Below are positions 45,111 to 55,522 of a stretch of DNA of 64,000 nt, piece by piece (the stretch's first letter is position 1; each line of letters starts with the position of its first letter). The position numbers were made by a program, and so were the translations under genes. The stretch lies in assembly GCF_031179985.1 (NCBI RefSeq), contig NZ_JAPSHJ010000002.1, positions 1-64,000 on the forward strand. Direction: 5' to 3'. Under the pieces are notes generated by a model, which saw only the letters and a list, made by a program, of their open reading frames with translations, did no database searches and had not been told where the DNA came from. The DNA is from Arthrobacter sp. GTDB lineage: Bacteria; Actinomycetota; Actinomycetes; Actinomycetales; Micrococcaceae.

Positions 45111-45842
45111 CTAGGAATCTTTGGCGGGCGGCAAGCCAGTTGCATTCCAGACACAGGCATCAGTATCAAACGGCAGAAGCTGGTCATGTTGGGCCAGGAT
45201 ATTGGCCCCGTGGGCAGTGACCCGGCGCATGTAGTGCCTGCGGCAAAGCGTTTCATACCCCACCACCGGAAGCAGGAGTGACTCTGCGTTTCCGGTTCCG
45301 CCGCCTGTCCCCCGGTCGACGTCGCCGACCACTATCTGCTCGCCTTCCACGACCATGACTCCGTCAACAGTGCGCGCATTCTGGGTGGCTCGCCGCCCGC
45401 ACCAGCACAATGCCTCCACCTGGAGGACCTGGACGCGGTCGGCAAGCTCAATGAGCCGCTGGGATCCGGGAAACAACCGCGTACGAAAATCTGCAGTGAT
45501 GCCGAAGGCGAAAACGTCGAGCTCCATCTCGTCCACAACGCGGGCCAGCTGTTCCACCTGCAAAGGCGAATAGAACTGCGCCTCGTCACAGATCAGATAG
45601 TCAACCCGGCCGCCTTTGGTTCTGCGCCGCACCACCTCGTCCCAGAAATCCGTGGAGTCAAGCACTTCCACAGCGTCTGTTTCAAGACCCAACCGGCTCG
45701 AGATACGGGAACCGCCGGCACGGTCATTACGGCTGAATCTGACCCCGCCGCGGCCGCGCGCCCGGTGGTTGTAGTCCATCTGCAAGGCCAGCGTCGATTT
45801 GCCGCAGTCCATGGTTCCCGAGAAAAACACGAGCTCAGCCAC
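45111..45842 (-). CDS. tdk: Thymidine kinase
   Basis: 243 aa from the GTG at 45840-45842, with AAAGGG 5 nt upstream; a 16-codon-longer frame is possible. Type II thymidine kinase salvages thymidine to dTMP. It has the Walker A GTMDCGKSTLALQ near 9, DEAQFYS near 109, the Arg/Phe-containing AFGITADFRTRLF, and zinc ligands CWCGRRATQNAR plus CRRHYM near 215. It overlaps the phosphodiesterase gene by 8 nt. The C terminus runs about 40 residues past the usual end. Confidence 0.94.
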   Translation of the reverse strand: MAELVFFSGTMDCGKSTLALQMDYNHRARGRGGVRFSRNDRAGGSRISSRLGLETDAVEVLDSTDFWDEVVRRRTKGGRVDYLICDEAQFYSPLQVEQLARVVDEMELDVFAFGITADFRTRLFPGSQRLIELADRVQVLQVEALCWCGRRATQNARTVDGVMVVEGEQIVVGDVDRGTGGGTGNAESLLLPVVGYETLCRRHYMRRVTAHGANILAQHDQLLPFDTDACVWNATGLPPAKDS

Positions 45843-47073
45843 GGCTGCCCTTTCTGCCCTGAGCCTTGAAGCACAACAGAGGAACTTCACGTTCGGCCTT
45901 GGTCAAAGAACCGTGCTGACCAACCACCTCCAGGGCTGTCGGCCGCACCCTGCGGGTGTCGTACAGGGCCAGCGCGTCCCTTGCGGCGATCATGACGTCG
46001 CCGATCCTGGGAACGACCTGCTCACGAACCCTGCCGAACAGTCCGGCGGTGATGGCCTCCTCACGGGTAAAAGCCCAGATGCGTTCTCCAAATCTGGAAC
46101 GCCAGGCTGCCAGCATCCGGTCCCGCCCCTGTTGCCCGAGATCCGGCTCGAGGTAAAGGTGGAGCATCCGGGGCTCGCCCGCTGTATGGCGTACGCCTGC
46201 AATCAGGGCCGGATCTGCGGAAAAGTCGAGCCGTTGGGACTCGGGGACGTCCAGCATTCCGTGATCTGCAGTGAGGAGCATTGTGGTGCCGGCCGGAAGG
46301 GTGGAACTGAGCCTGCGGACGGTCGCATCCAGTTCTTCCAGCTGATGTTCCCACTGCGGGGACTGGCAGCCATGCCTGTGGCCTGCCTTGTCGAGTTCAT
46401 TGACGTAGAAGTACATGAGGGCACGATCTGTGCTTTCCATCGCTTCCGCAGCGGCCTCTGTCCTTGCATGGGCAGTGATTCCCGAGACGTGACGGCCACC
46501 GCGCAGGGCGGCCTGGGTCATTGGCGAGCTGGTGAACTGGGGAAGGCTGACGGTGACCACGTCCACATGCTCTGCAGCCCGCTCCAGGACAGTCGGGAAG
46601 GGCTGCCACGTCTGCGGGTCCACGCAGGAGTCCCAGTTTCCGAGCATATTGACCACTTTGTCCTGGTCAGGGTCCAGGATGTCGTAGCCCACCATGCCGT
46701 GCTGGCCGGGCTCAAGCCCTGTCCCGAGGCTGGCAAGGGAAGCAGCGGTGGTGGAGGGAAAGGCCGCGTCCAGCACCACGGGAACGGAGCCCTGACCGGC
46801 CAGGACCAGGCTGCGCAGGAACGGTGTGTGGGCAAGTCTTTGCTTCAGCAGGCTGCGTCCCAGACCATCAGCAACAATGACGCAGATCCGCTGTCCCTGT
46901 GGAAGGTTGAGACGGTTGTCAAAGCCCTCAATGCCCAGGCTGGCCGCTGCGCTGGGAAACACTTCAGCGACCGAACGGCTTCCGAAGGCCGGGGCGGAAG
47001 GAAGGGAGAGAGCACCCGATGTAACCGACGGCGCTGTGGTGGGGATCGGGCCAGGAATTTGCGCAGGCACCAT
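45835..47073 (-). CDS. Alkaline phosphatase-superfamily nucleotide pyrophosphatase/phosphodiesterase
   Basis: 412 aa from the ATG at 47071-47073, one base after the DUF5998 stop. Metal-dependent phosphodiesterase of the alkaline phosphatase superfamily. ICVIVADGLGRSLLKQR near 64 holds the first metal Asp, and the nucleophile Thr is in PSTTAASLASLGTGL near 104. DELDKAGHRHGCQSPQWEHQ-like ligands are near 250-265 (NELDKAGHRHG), and TMLLTADHGMLDV near 290 supplies Asp and His ligands. No signal peptide is evident. Substrate unknown; nucleotide sugars or cyclic dinucleotides are possible. Confidence 0.88.
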   Translation of the reverse strand: MVPAQIPGPIPTTAPSVTSGALSLPSAPAFGSRSVAEVFPSAAASLGIEGFDNRLNLPQGQRICVIVADGLGRSLLKQRLAHTPFLRSLVLAGQGSVPVVLDAAFPSTTAASLASLGTGLEPGQHGMVGYDILDPDQDKVVNMLGNWDSCVDPQTWQPFPTVLERAAEHVDVVTVSLPQFTSSPMTQAALRGGRHVSGITAHARTEAAAEAMESTDRALMYFYVNELDKAGHRHGCQSPQWEHQLEELDATVRRLSSTLPAGTTMLLTADHGMLDVPESQRLDFSADPALIAGVRHTAGEPRMLHLYLEPDLGQQGRDRMLAAWRSRFGERIWAFTREEAITAGLFGRVREQVVPRIGDVMIAARDALALYDTRRVRPTALEVVGQHGSLTKAEREVPLLCFKAQGRKGSRG

Positions 47074-47074
47074 C

Positions 47075-47827
47075 CTAACGCTGGTGCCCGCGGCTGAGGC
47101 GGTTGCCGAAAACGCCCATCCTGGGTCGCGGGTGAGCCGAGCCTGCATGGGCCGTGGGAGTGGAAGATCCGGTGTTCACTGCTCGCAGGGCACGGGCAAA
47201 AAGCTTCGCATCCTGGACGGCCTGCAGCCCGTCGGCTTCGGCGCTGATCCGAAGGACAATGTCCTCCTGGGCGATGGTTCCGCTGTAGCCGTGATCGGCT
47301 TCGCACTGCGGATCTCCACAGCTGGCCGGCCCGACGTCCAGGCGCTGGCCCCCGGACCAGGCAATCGAGAGAGTTACCTCCCGCACGGGATCCGACGACT
47401 TGTAGTTTTGCGGCTGGGCGTACATGTAGCTGAGCACTACAGAGCGGATCTGCGCAACGGGCACGGACTCTGTGGAAATCTGGGCAACGATCTGCTCGCC
47501 GGCTTCGTCGAGCTGCTGATCGTCCACATGGGTAATGACCAGCATGTCGTCAGTCAGGACCAGCACGGTGATGTGCCGGCGCACTTCGGCCCGATCGAAG
47601 TGCGTTTCCAGATGGACAAGGTGCGCCACGCAGTCCCGCCCGTCCAGGGCGTCATCAACGACGTCGGCCACGAGCCGCGGGTAAAAACCGGCCTGCTGAA
47701 GCGCTCCCTCCAGGCTCTGTCCTTGCACGCTGTGGTTGTGTGAGCTGTGGGAATGCGGGACCTGCTGGCCTGGCTGGTTCCCGGTCACGGGCGTTTGCGG
47801 CTTCGAGGTGGGAGGCTGGGAGCTCAT
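47075..47827 (-). CDS. DUF5998 family protein
   Basis: 250 aa. A His/Gln-rich N terminus (QVPHSHSSHNHSVQGQ) is followed by the conserved core: LQQAGFYPRLVADVVDDALD near 44, HLETHFDRAEVRRHITVLVL near 71, and LDVGPASCGDPQCEADHGYS near 165 with two Cys and a His that could bind metal. The C-terminal tail is basic. The family is restricted to actinobacteria. It is coupled to the phosphodiesterase gene (1-nt gap). Function unknown. Confidence 0.88.
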   Translation of the reverse strand: MSSQPPTSKPQTPVTGNQPGQQVPHSHSSHNHSVQGQSLEGALQQAGFYPRLVADVVDDALDGRDCVAHLVHLETHFDRAEVRRHITVLVLTDDMLVITHVDDQQLDEAGEQIVAQISTESVPVAQIRSVVLSYMYAQPQNYKSSDPVREVTLSIAWSGGQRLDVGPASCGDPQCEADHGYSGTIAQEDIVLRISAEADGLQAVQDAKLFARALRAVNTGSSTPTAHAGSAHPRPRMGVFGNRLSRGHQR

Positions 47828-47893
47828 GACCCCATTTTCACAGATCGGCTGGGGAGTTGCTAACTGCGGGCGTGCAGGACGGCGGTGCCGTAC

Positions 47894-50587
47894 CTATCGG
47901 AGCATGATCCTGCGGGCGGTATCGGTGCGCTTGGAAGCGTTGGCAATCCGCACGTCTGCAGCCAGGATGGAGAGCCCTGAGGCGCCTGCGAGTACCGGAT
48001 TGAACTCCACGAGGGCAATCTCGGGATGATTGTCCTTTAGCATCGTCAAGCGAACGGCCAGGTCTTCCAACGCCGCAACATCCACGGCAGGAAGTCCCTG
48101 GTATCCGAAGAGTTTCCGTGCGGCCCGCGGGGCACGAATGAACTCGTGAACGTCCGAAGCCGACAGCGGAGGCACCCGATGGGCCCAGTCATCCAGGAGG
48201 TTGACGGCGTCGCCCGCGAGGCCAAACGAAATGACCGGTCCCAGCAATGCATCCTCGATGGCGCGGAACGTACACGCCTGGCCCACCGGCGCCATGGTTT
48301 GCACCTCCAGGGTTGTGGAGCCATACGGTTCCAGCACCCGCTGCATCTCCTGGATATTCCGGCGGAGCGATTCGGCGTCCTGGATGTCCAGCCGGACGCC
48401 GCCAAGATCCAGCCTGTGCCGAAGGGTGGGATCCGTTGTTTTCAGGGCCACCGGCCAGCCCAGCTTCCCGGCGGCTTCCACCGCCTCATCCAGGGTGGAA
48501 AATCCTTCCGACGGGACTACCCCGATGCCGTAGTGCCCCAGCAGTTGCGCCGCCGTGGACTGATCCAACCGGACAAGCTGCTCACCACGCACGCCGTCGA
48601 GCAACCCGTCCAGTACTGCGCGGGCAGCCTCAGGGTCGCAGCCCTCGGGCTCCACGAAAAGGCCCTGATCGCGGTTTACCCACTGCACATAGCGAACAAC
48701 GGCCCCCAAGGCGGCCACCCCCGCCTCCGGGTTGGAAAAGCACGGCAAGGAAAGGCTGGCCGGCGGTTCGGCTGCCACCATCCCCTCCACATAAATCGAC
48801 GGATCCAGAATGCCCGTGAAGGCGGCGACCACAGGCTTGGCGGCCGCAGCTGAGCACTCGGCCAGCACCTCCGCTATGTTCTCCACCGTCAGTCCCCGGG
48901 CAGGCAGCAACGCCACCAGCACTGCATGAACGGACTCTGCAGCCAGCGATTCGGCCAGCGTCCGACGCAGGGCCGGAAGGGCAATAGACATCCCTGAGTC
49001 CAGGTCCACGTCCGTTACGGTGTGCTCAACCGCGAGCCCATGGGCCGTCGCGCTGTCAGCCACCACCTTCCCCAGGGCCTGGGAGTTGCTGACCACTGCG
49101 ATGCCCGGTCCTGCAGGGAGTGGCTGGCGGGAAACAACTTGGGCAACATCCATCAGCTGCTCAATGGTTTCCACCGGAATCACTCCTGCCTGACGCATCA
49201 TCGCATCCAGCGCGCCCGCGGGTGCCTGGGTGGTCCTGACCGCGTGGCCAGGCGGCAGCTGAAGGCCCATCGAACCGGACTTGGCCACAATGACCGGCTT
49301 GGTCAGCGCCAGGCGCCGGGCGAGACGCGAGAACTTGCGCGGGTTGCCGATCGACTCCAGATAGAGGCCCACGGCAGCGGTATCGGCGTCGTCCTCCCAG
49401 AACTGCATCATGTCGTTCCCGGATACATCCGCCCGATTGCCTGCAGAGAGGAAGGTCGAGATTCCCAGCCGCCGGCGGCTGGAGGCGGCGTAGAGAGAGA
49501 CTCCGATAGCCGCGGACTGGCTGAACAGACCCAGCCCTCCCCGCGGGGACAGGCTTGGCGCCATCGAAGCGTTGAGGGACACAGCCGGGTTGGTGTTCAC
49601 GATACCCAAGGAGGCCGGACCGATAACCCGCATGCCGTTGGCCCTGGCCTGCCGGACCAGTTCGCGTTGCCTGGCCAGCCCAGCTTCGCCAGCCTCGGCG
49701 TAGCCGGCGGTCGCCACCACGAGCCCCTTGACGCCAGCAGCGGCGCATTCGTCAACCACCTTGGGAACCTCGTCCTGGGGAACGGCCACAATGGCCAGCC
49801 GCACGGCGTCGGAGACCTCGGACAGCCTGCCAAATGAGAGCATCCCGGCCAGCTCAAGTGCCTCGGGGTTGATGGCATAAACAGGCCCGGTAAACCCGCC
49901 TTCGATGATGTGTTCGAGGAGCTGATAGCCGATGGAGCCCCATTTGCGGCTTGCGCCGATGACTGCAACAGAGGAGGGCGCAAGCAGTTCCTGGATACTT
50001 CTTGCCTCGGCACGGTGCTCGCGGGATTCCATGACTGCCCGGGATTTATCAGTGGGGTCTATGTTGAATTCGAGGCTGACCACGCCGTCGTCGAAGTGAC
50101 GCTTTACGTCATAGCCGGCGTCGGAGAAGACCATCAGCATTTTCCGGTTCTCGGGCAGGACCTCGGCGCTGAACCGTCTGATTCCCTTTTCCCGAGCGGC
50201 CGCGGCAAGGTGCTCGAGCAGGATTGAACCGATGCCCCGCCCCTGGTGGGCGTCGGCGATGTTGAAGGCCACTTCCGCTTCCACCGGATCATCAAGCCGG
50301 TCGTACCGGCCGATTCCTATGATTTCGCCGCCAATCGTGATGACCAGCGCCACCCGGTCCTGATAATCGACTTCTGTGAAGCGTTTGAGCTCCTTGGCGC
50401 TCAGACGGGATTTGAACGCGAAGAAACGCATGTAGATTGAATTCTGCGATTGCCCGGTATGGAAGGTCTGCACGGCGTCCGCGTCGGAGGGATGGATTGG
50501 GCGCAGATGAGCTGTCCCACCATCCCTGAGGACGACATCGGCTTCCCAATATTCCGGATATTCGCCGTCCCCGGGCTGATCCACCAT
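47894..50587 (-). CDS. GNAT/acyl-CoA synthetase-like protein lysine acetyltransferase (Pat type)
   Basis: 897 aa. Residues 1-170 are a GNAT domain with the acetyl-CoA loop AHQGRGIGSILLEHL near 115. Then follow an NDP-forming acyl-CoA synthetase-like CoA-binding domain (SVAVIGASRKWGSIG near 207), a flavodoxin-like ligase domain, and a C-terminal ATP-grasp domain (VALKTTDPTLRHRLDLGGV near 725). In the ligase domain the region homologous to the phospho-His loop of true synthetases reads TTQAPAG, with Thr at the His position. That agrees with a catalytically dead synthetase used as a sensor. Actinobacterial and E. coli PatZ proteins acetylate metabolic enzymes such as acetyl-CoA synthetase; a similar role is inferred. 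Confidence 0.86.
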   Translation of the reverse strand: MVDQPGDGEYPEYWEADVVLRDGGTAHLRPIHPSDADAVQTFHTGQSQNSIYMRFFAFKSRLSAKELKRFTEVDYQDRVALVITIGGEIIGIGRYDRLDDPVEAEVAFNIADAHQGRGIGSILLEHLAAAAREKGIRRFSAEVLPENRKMLMVFSDAGYDVKRHFDDGVVSLEFNIDPTDKSRAVMESREHRAEARSIQELLAPSSVAVIGASRKWGSIGYQLLEHIIEGGFTGPVYAINPEALELAGMLSFGRLSEVSDAVRLAIVAVPQDEVPKVVDECAAAGVKGLVVATAGYAEAGEAGLARQRELVRQARANGMRVIGPASLGIVNTNPAVSLNASMAPSLSPRGGLGLFSQSAAIGVSLYAASSRRRLGISTFLSAGNRADVSGNDMMQFWEDDADTAAVGLYLESIGNPRKFSRLARRLALTKPVIVAKSGSMGLQLPPGHAVRTTQAPAGALDAMMRQAGVIPVETIEQLMDVAQVVSRQPLPAGPGIAVVSNSQALGKVVADSATAHGLAVEHTVTDVDLDSGMSIALPALRRTLAESLAAESVHAVLVALLPARGLTVENIAEVLAECSAAAAKPVVAAFTGILDPSIYVEGMVAAEPPASLSLPCFSNPEAGVAALGAVVRYVQWVNRDQGLFVEPEGCDPEAARAVLDGLLDGVRGEQLVRLDQSTAAQLLGHYGIGVVPSEGFSTLDEAVEAAGKLGWPVALKTTDPTLRHRLDLGGVRLDIQDAESLRRNIQEMQRVLEPYGSTTLEVQTMAPVGQACTFRAIEDALLGPVISFGLAGDAVNLLDDWAHRVPPLSASDVHEFIRAPRAARKLFGYQGLPAVDVAALEDLAVRLTMLKDNHPEIALVEFNPVLAGASGLSILAADVRIANASKRTDTARRIMLR

Positions 50588-50712
50588 AGGCTTAGCCTAG
50601 CCAAAAACTTCCGAGGCGCACCGCCACGGCCTGATAATCAGTTTTATCCGCAGCTTCATACGCAGTTTGTTCACGTACTACCCCCGCAAGATACAGAGGA
50701 ACCTCCAGCCCC

Positions 50713-53229
50713 ATGGCCCGCCGCCAAGCTCCCGCCGCAGCCGCATTAGCGCAGGACTACACCGAGAACATTGTTGACATTGACGTCACTTCCGAAATGG
50801 AAGGCTCATTCCTTGAGTACGCCTACTCGGTGATCTATTCACGCGCCCTTCCCGATGCCAGGGACGGCCTGAAGCCTGTTCAGCGGCGGATTCTGTTCAT
50901 GATGAGCGAGATGGGCCTCCGTCCCGACCGAGGCCATGTAAAGAGCGCGCGCGTCGTCGGCGAAGTGATGGGCAAGCTCCATCCCCACGGCGATACGGCC
51001 ATTTACGACGCCATGGTCCGTATGGCACAGGACTTTTCGCTGCGGCTTCCGCTGATCGACGGCCACGGCAACTTCGGATCGCTCGACGACGGTCCCGCGG
51101 CTCCGCGGTACACAGAGGCCCGCCTTGCGGCCGCGGCACTGACCCTCACCGACCACCTCGACGAAGACGTGGTCAACTTCATCCCCAACTACGATAACCA
51201 GCTGACCCAGCCGGAAGTCCTGCCCGCCGCCTTCCCCAACCTCCTGGTCAACGGTGCCACCGGTATCGCCGTCGGCATGGCCACCAACATGGCTCCGCAC
51301 AACCTCGTGGAAATCATTACGGCGGCGCGCCACCTCATAGCCAACCCTGACGCCACCCTCGCTGACATCATGAAATTCGTCCCCGGACCCGATCTGCCCA
51401 CCGGTGGACGGATCGTCGGCCTGGACGGGATACGGGATGCCTACGCCACGGGGCGCGGCTCGTTCAAGACCCGGGCCAAAGTAGAGGTCGAGCAGCTTTC
51501 AGCCCGACGCACCGGCCTGGTGGTCACCGAACTGCCGTACATGGTGGGTCCGGAAAAAGTGATCGAAAAGATCAAGGATGCGGTCAACGGTAAGAAGCTG
51601 ACGGGGATCAGCGACGTTGTGGACCTGACCGACCGCAAGCACGGACTGCGGCTGGTCATCGAGCTCAAGAACGGCTTTAACCCCAACGCCGTGCTGCAGC
51701 AGCTCTACCGCTACTCACCGATGGAAGACTCCTTCGGTATCAACAACGTGACCCTGGTGGACGGTCAGCCGCAAACGCTTGGACTCCTCCAGCTTCTGTC
51801 GGTGTATGTTGACCACCGCATCAACGTGGTCAGGCGGCGCACCGCCTTCAGACTCGGGAAGAAGAAGGACCGGCTGCATCTGGTCGAAGGCCTCCTGATT
51901 GCCATCGTTGACATCGATGAGGTCATCCAGATCATCCGTTCCTCGGATGAAGCATCGGCGGCCCGTGAGCGCCTCATGTCGATTTATGACCTCTCCGAAA
52001 TCCAGGCGAATTACATCCTGGAACTGAGGCTCCGGCAACTCACCAAGTACTCCCGCATCGAACTCGAAAAAGAGCAGGATCAGCTCCGGCGTGAAATTGA
52101 GGAGCTCGAGGCGATCCTGGCTTCGGACGAGCGGCTCCGGGACCTCGTGTCCAGCGAGCTGGCGGAGATTGCGGAGAAGTACGGAACCCCTCGGCGGACG
52201 GTGCTGCTGGAATCGGAAGCCGTCTCCCCCACAGTTGCGGCAGCCCTTTCCGCCGGTCCGGGAGCCAAAGGCAAAGCAGTTCCGCTGGCCTTGGAAATTG
52301 CCGACGATCCCTGCTGGGCGATCCTGACGGCCTCAGGCCAGATCGCCAGGACGTCCAACCGGGACGATCTCGCAGAGACAGGGCCTCGCACCAAGCACGA
52401 CGTCTTCCGTTCCGTCGTCAAAACTTCCGCCAGGGGTGAAGTCGCTGCGGTTACATCATTGGGCAGGATGTTGCGTGTCCAGGTAATGGATATGCCGGTT
52501 CTCCCTCCGACGTCAGGCCTTCCCAACCTCGCAGGCGGGGTGCCGGCCAAGGACTTCATCACGTTGTTGAAGGGCGAGTCGCTGGTGGCGTTCGCACCCT
52601 TGGATGAAGTGCTTGCCATCGGCACGGCGCTTGGAGTGGTCAAACGTGTCCAGCCTGATTACCCTCTGAACCGCGAGGATTGGGAAGTCATCACTTTGAA
52701 GGACAAGGACACCGTGGTTGGCGTGGAGTCCGCCGCCGACGACGATCATCTCGTCTTTGTGACCCGCCAGGCGCAGCTGCTTCGCTTCACTGCTGGTGCT
52801 GTCCGTCCGCAGGGCAGAACGGCAGGCGGTATGGCAGGGATCAAGCTGGCCGACGGCGACGAAGTCCTGCACTTCGGCACCGTTCGTCCGGACGACGATG
52901 ACGCCGTCGTCGTGACCATTGCAGGCACCAACGGTGCCCTTCCCGGCACGGCCCCGGGAACGGCGAAAGTCACAGCCCTGACTGAATATCCGCTGAAGGG
53001 GCGTGCCACGGCAGGTGTCCGCGCGCACCGCTTCCTCAAGGGGGAAGACGTGCTGCTGCTTGGGTGGGCCGGACACGGTCCTGCCAGGGCATCATCTCTG
53101 GCGGGAGTGGCACGGTCACTTCCCCAGGAGCATGGCCGACGCGATGGTTCAGGTATTCCGTTGTCGCAAGCAATCGACGCGATCGGCCCAAGCATGACGT
53201 GGTCCGACACCGCTGAGGCTGCTTCCTGA
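50713..53229 (+). CDS. parC: DNA topoisomerase IV subunit A (ParC-type)
   Basis: 838 aa. Catalytic Tyr is Tyr133 in APRYTEARL. The quinolone-determining loop PHGDTAIYD is at 91-99 with Thr95 and Asp99. Conserved [22 protein letters not shown] [18 protein letters not shown] and [12 protein letters not shown] follow. The C-terminal beta-propeller is present with a degenerate GyrA box, PQGRTAGG, near 700. The box change suggests a ParC rather than a gyrase, which wraps DNA using a consensus box; a second gyrase-like gene should exist elsewhere. The partner ParE is not in this window. Confidence 0.88.
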   Translation: MARRQAPAAAALAQDYTENIVDIDVTSEMEGSFLEYAYSVIYSRALPDARDGLKPVQRRILFMMSEMGLRPDRGHVKSARVVGEVMGKLHPHGDTAIYDAMVRMAQDFSLRLPLIDGHGNFGSLDDGPAAPRYTEARLAAAALTLTDHLDEDVVNFIPNYDNQLTQPEVLPAAFPNLLVNGATGIAVGMATNMAPHNLVEIITAARHLIANPDATLADIMKFVPGPDLPTGGRIVGLDGIRDAYATGRGSFKTRAKVEVEQLSARRTGLVVTELPYMVGPEKVIEKIKDAVNGKKLTGISDVVDLTDRKHGLRLVIELKNGFNPNAVLQQLYRYSPMEDSFGINNVTLVDGQPQTLGLLQLLSVYVDHRINVVRRRTAFRLGKKKDRLHLVEGLLIAIVDIDEVIQIIRSSDEASAARERLMSIYDLSEIQANYILELRLRQLTKYSRIELEKEQDQLRREIEELEAILASDERLRDLVSSELAEIAEKYGTPRRTVLLESEAVSPTVAAALSAGPGAKGKAVPLALEIADDPCWAILTASGQIARTSNRDDLAETGPRTKHDVFRSVVKTSARGEVAAVTSLGRMLRVQVMDMPVLPPTSGLPNLAGGVPAKDFITLLKGESLVAFAPLDEVLAIGTALGVVKRVQPDYPLNREDWEVITLKDKDTVVGVESAADDDHLVFVTRQAQLLRFTAGAVRPQGRTAGGMAGIKLADGDEVLHFGTVRPDDDDAVVVTIAGTNGALPGTAPGTAKVTALTEYPLKGRATAGVRAHRFLKGEDVLLLGWAGHGPARASSLAGVARSLPQEHGRRDGSGIPLSQAIDAIGPSMTWSDTAEAAS

Positions 53230-53261
53230 GGTCAACACATTCTGGGCCCTAGACTACTGGC

Positions 53262-53780
53262 ATGCCTATCATCCCCGATGAAAAAGACTGGACCTGGGTG
53301 CTGTCCCGGCCCTGCCCCGAGTGCGGATTCGATGCTTCAACGGTGACTCCTTCCACCGTTCCGGGGACAGTGACCAACATGCTCCCGCGGTGGCGGGCAG
53401 CCTTGCGCCGTCCGGACGTTGCAGAGCGGCCCGACGACGCCACGTGGTCTGTTCTTGAATACGCCTCCCATGTGCGGGACGTCTTCAGCCTCTTTGACTG
53501 CAGGCTCAACCAGATGCTGACGGAGGACAACGCCGGCTTCGAGAACTGGGACCAGGACAAGACGGCCATTGAGAAGGATTATGCCAACGCAGATCCTGCC
53601 GTGGTCAGCTCGGAGCTCACAGCCGAGGGGCACCAAGTGGCAGAGTCGTTTGCGGGGGTGCGCCAGGACCAGTGGGGCCGCCGGGGCATCCGCAGCAACG
53701 GTTCGGAGTTCACTGTGCTGACACTGGCGCAGTACTTCCTCCATGACGTGGTGCATCACCTTCACGATGTGGACGGGTGA
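53262..53780 (+). CDS. DinB family protein
   Basis: 172 aa. An N-terminal CPECGFD segment is followed by the DinB four-helix fold: WRAALRRPDVAERPDDATWS, then EYASHVRDVFSLF near 66 and LAQYFLHDVVHHLHDVDG at the end. His residues in EYASHVRD and HDVVHHLHD form the metal site. Many actinobacterial members use mycothiol as a co-substrate. It follows parC by 32 nt. Substrate is unknown. Confidence 0.9.
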   Translation: MPIIPDEKDWTWVLSRPCPECGFDASTVTPSTVPGTVTNMLPRWRAALRRPDVAERPDDATWSVLEYASHVRDVFSLFDCRLNQMLTEDNAGFENWDQDKTAIEKDYANADPAVVSSELTAEGHQVAESFAGVRQDQWGRRGIRSNGSEFTVLTLAQYFLHDVVHHLHDVDG

Positions 53781-53951
53781 GTCGTGGATGGGTGAGCTTG
53801 TGGACGGGTTGCTCGATTGACTTCCGGAATCGTTGACCGGCTCCGCCGGTAATCCTAGACTCGGGGCAACGCCCCGGCGCCAAAGTTTTGCCAGCCACAT
53901 CACCTCAGTGTCCGATTGAGGGTTCATCCGTTCGTGCGGAAGCAGAAATCG

Positions 53952-55376
53952 ATGACAACACTTCACCAAGGCGACCAGGAATCCACAGTCGATCATGCAC
54001 TGCAGCAGTTGCGTGGCCGGCTCTCCGGATCGCTGATCGAACCGCAGGACCCGCAGTACGAGGATGCCCGTCACGTGTGGAACGGAATGGTCGATCTCCG
54101 TCCCCGCGCCATCGCCCGCGCCGGAGCAGCGGCAGACATCGACGCAGTGCTTGACGCCGTCCGGCAATCCGGTTTGGCCCTAGCCGTCCGCGGCGGCGGG
54201 CACAACGTTGCCGGCCACGGCACGGTCGATAAGGGCCTCGTGCTGGATCTGGGTCAACTGCGCGACGTGACTGTGGACCCGCAGCAACAGCTCGTGACCG
54301 TAGGGCCCGGGGCGACCCTCGCTGATGTAGACGCGGCGACAACTCTGCATGATTTGGCCGTTCCTCTCGGTGTGATCAGCGCCACCGGTGTAGCAGGGCT
54401 GACCCTGGGCGGAGGTGTCGGCTGGCTGACGCGCTCCTATGGACTGACCCTGGATAACCTGCAATCTGCCGACGTCGTCACCGCCGATGGGGAGCACGTT
54501 CACACCAGCAGGGAGGAGAACTCTGACTTGTTCTGGGGACTGCAGGGCGGCGGCGGGAATTTTGGCGTGGTCTCCTCCTTCACCTTCCGCGCCCACCGGC
54601 TTCCTGATTCGCTTCTGGGCGGGAACCTCTTCTACCGTCCCCGGCACTGGGAGAAAGCCTTGGCCGCCTTCAGTTCGTGGACTCGTGGCCTGCCGGAGGA
54701 AATGAACCCGATCATCTCCTTTCTGGTGCTTCCGCCTGAGTTCGGGATGGGCGACGAACCATGGATGATCATCGGATTTGCCTGGGTTGGCGAGAACTAT
54801 CAGGTCGGGCTTGATTTGGTCGAGCAACTCGCGGTTGAGGCGCCGCCGGACGAGCAGGAGGCAGGGCCGGTCAGGTGGGTTGAATGGCAGAGCGCCATGG
54901 ACACCGTCTTCCCCAAAGGCTCACGGGGATACTGGAAGAACGTGTCCTTCTCACGGCTGGACGAGGAAGCGATAAAGGTCCTGGTGGGATTCGCCTCCGA
55001 GGTGACGTGGCACGGGACCGGGATTGACATCCACCATATGGAAGGCGCGTTCGGGCGTGTGCCGGAGGGCGTCACGGCTTTCCCCACCCGCTCCCCGCGC
55101 TACTGGCTCAACGTCTACGGATTCTGGCGGGATGCGGCGGAGGATGAACGGCTGACCGCGTTCGCCCGTAAGGCACACGCACTCATGCACCCCTTTGCCG
55201 AGCATGGCGAGTACGTCAACTTCCTCGGGGCCGAACTCCAAACCGGGGAGGAAGATGCAGCGCGCCAAGCTTATGGTCAGGACAAGTATCAGCGGCTTGT
55301 GGACATCAAGGACCGCTATGACCCACAGAACATCTTCCGCCTCAACCACAACATCAGCCCAGGGCGTGCGACCTGA
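53952..55376 (+). CDS. FAD-binding oxidoreductase, berberine-bridge enzyme type
   Basis: 474 aa from the ATG at 53952 (MTTLHQGDQESTVDHALQQL); a start 12 codons earlier has no better site. The PP-loop RGGGHNVAGHG near 79 carries a His likely to bind FAD covalently through the 8-alpha position, and GVAGLTLGGGVGWLTRSYG near 145 replaces the usual Cys-bearing second attachment. The C-terminal BBE motif YDPQNIFRLNHNI is complete. These enzymes oxidise sugars or alcohols and make hydrogen peroxide. No signal peptide is seen. Its neighbour on the other strand is the secreted GH43 gene; a sugar substrate is only suggested. Confidence 0.88.
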   Translation: MTTLHQGDQESTVDHALQQLRGRLSGSLIEPQDPQYEDARHVWNGMVDLRPRAIARAGAAADIDAVLDAVRQSGLALAVRGGGHNVAGHGTVDKGLVLDLGQLRDVTVDPQQQLVTVGPGATLADVDAATTLHDLAVPLGVISATGVAGLTLGGGVGWLTRSYGLTLDNLQSADVVTADGEHVHTSREENSDLFWGLQGGGGNFGVVSSFTFRAHRLPDSLLGGNLFYRPRHWEKALAAFSSWTRGLPEEMNPIISFLVLPPEFGMGDEPWMIIGFAWVGENYQVGLDLVEQLAVEAPPDEQEAGPVRWVEWQSAMDTVFPKGSRGYWKNVSFSRLDEEAIKVLVGFASEVTWHGTGIDIHHMEGAFGRVPEGVTAFPTRSPRYWLNVYGFWRDAAEDERLTAFARKAHALMHPFAEHGEYVNFLGAELQTGEEDAARQAYGQDKYQRLVDIKDRYDPQNIFRLNHNISPGRAT

Positions 55377-55458
55377 CGGTCATGCCGCTTTGACGGTTGG
55401 GGCCTGCAGTTCCTTATCCCAGGCCATGCTGCGGTTCACAACCGTGTAGCCCATCTCG

Positions 55459-55484
55459 TGTGATGGGTGGGTGTGATGGGTGGG
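55459..55484. repeat. 13-bp tandem duplication
   Basis: TGTGATGGGTGGG occurs twice end to end (55459-55471 and 55472-55484). The second copy runs into the terminator hairpin. A simple slippage duplication between convergent genes; no function can be assigned. Confidence 0.75.
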
Positions 55485-55516
55485 CGTGGACGGCCCGGCA
55501 GCGCCGTCCACGCCCA
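55481..55516. terminator. Bidirectional terminator hairpin between FAD oxidase and GH43 gene
   Basis: TGGGCGTGGACGGC (55481-55494), an 8-nt loop, and its exact complement (55503-55516) form a 14-bp stem. It lies in a 146-nt convergent gap and can end both transcripts. The GH43 stop is 7 nt away. Confidence 0.72.
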
Positions 55517-55522
55517 GCGCTG

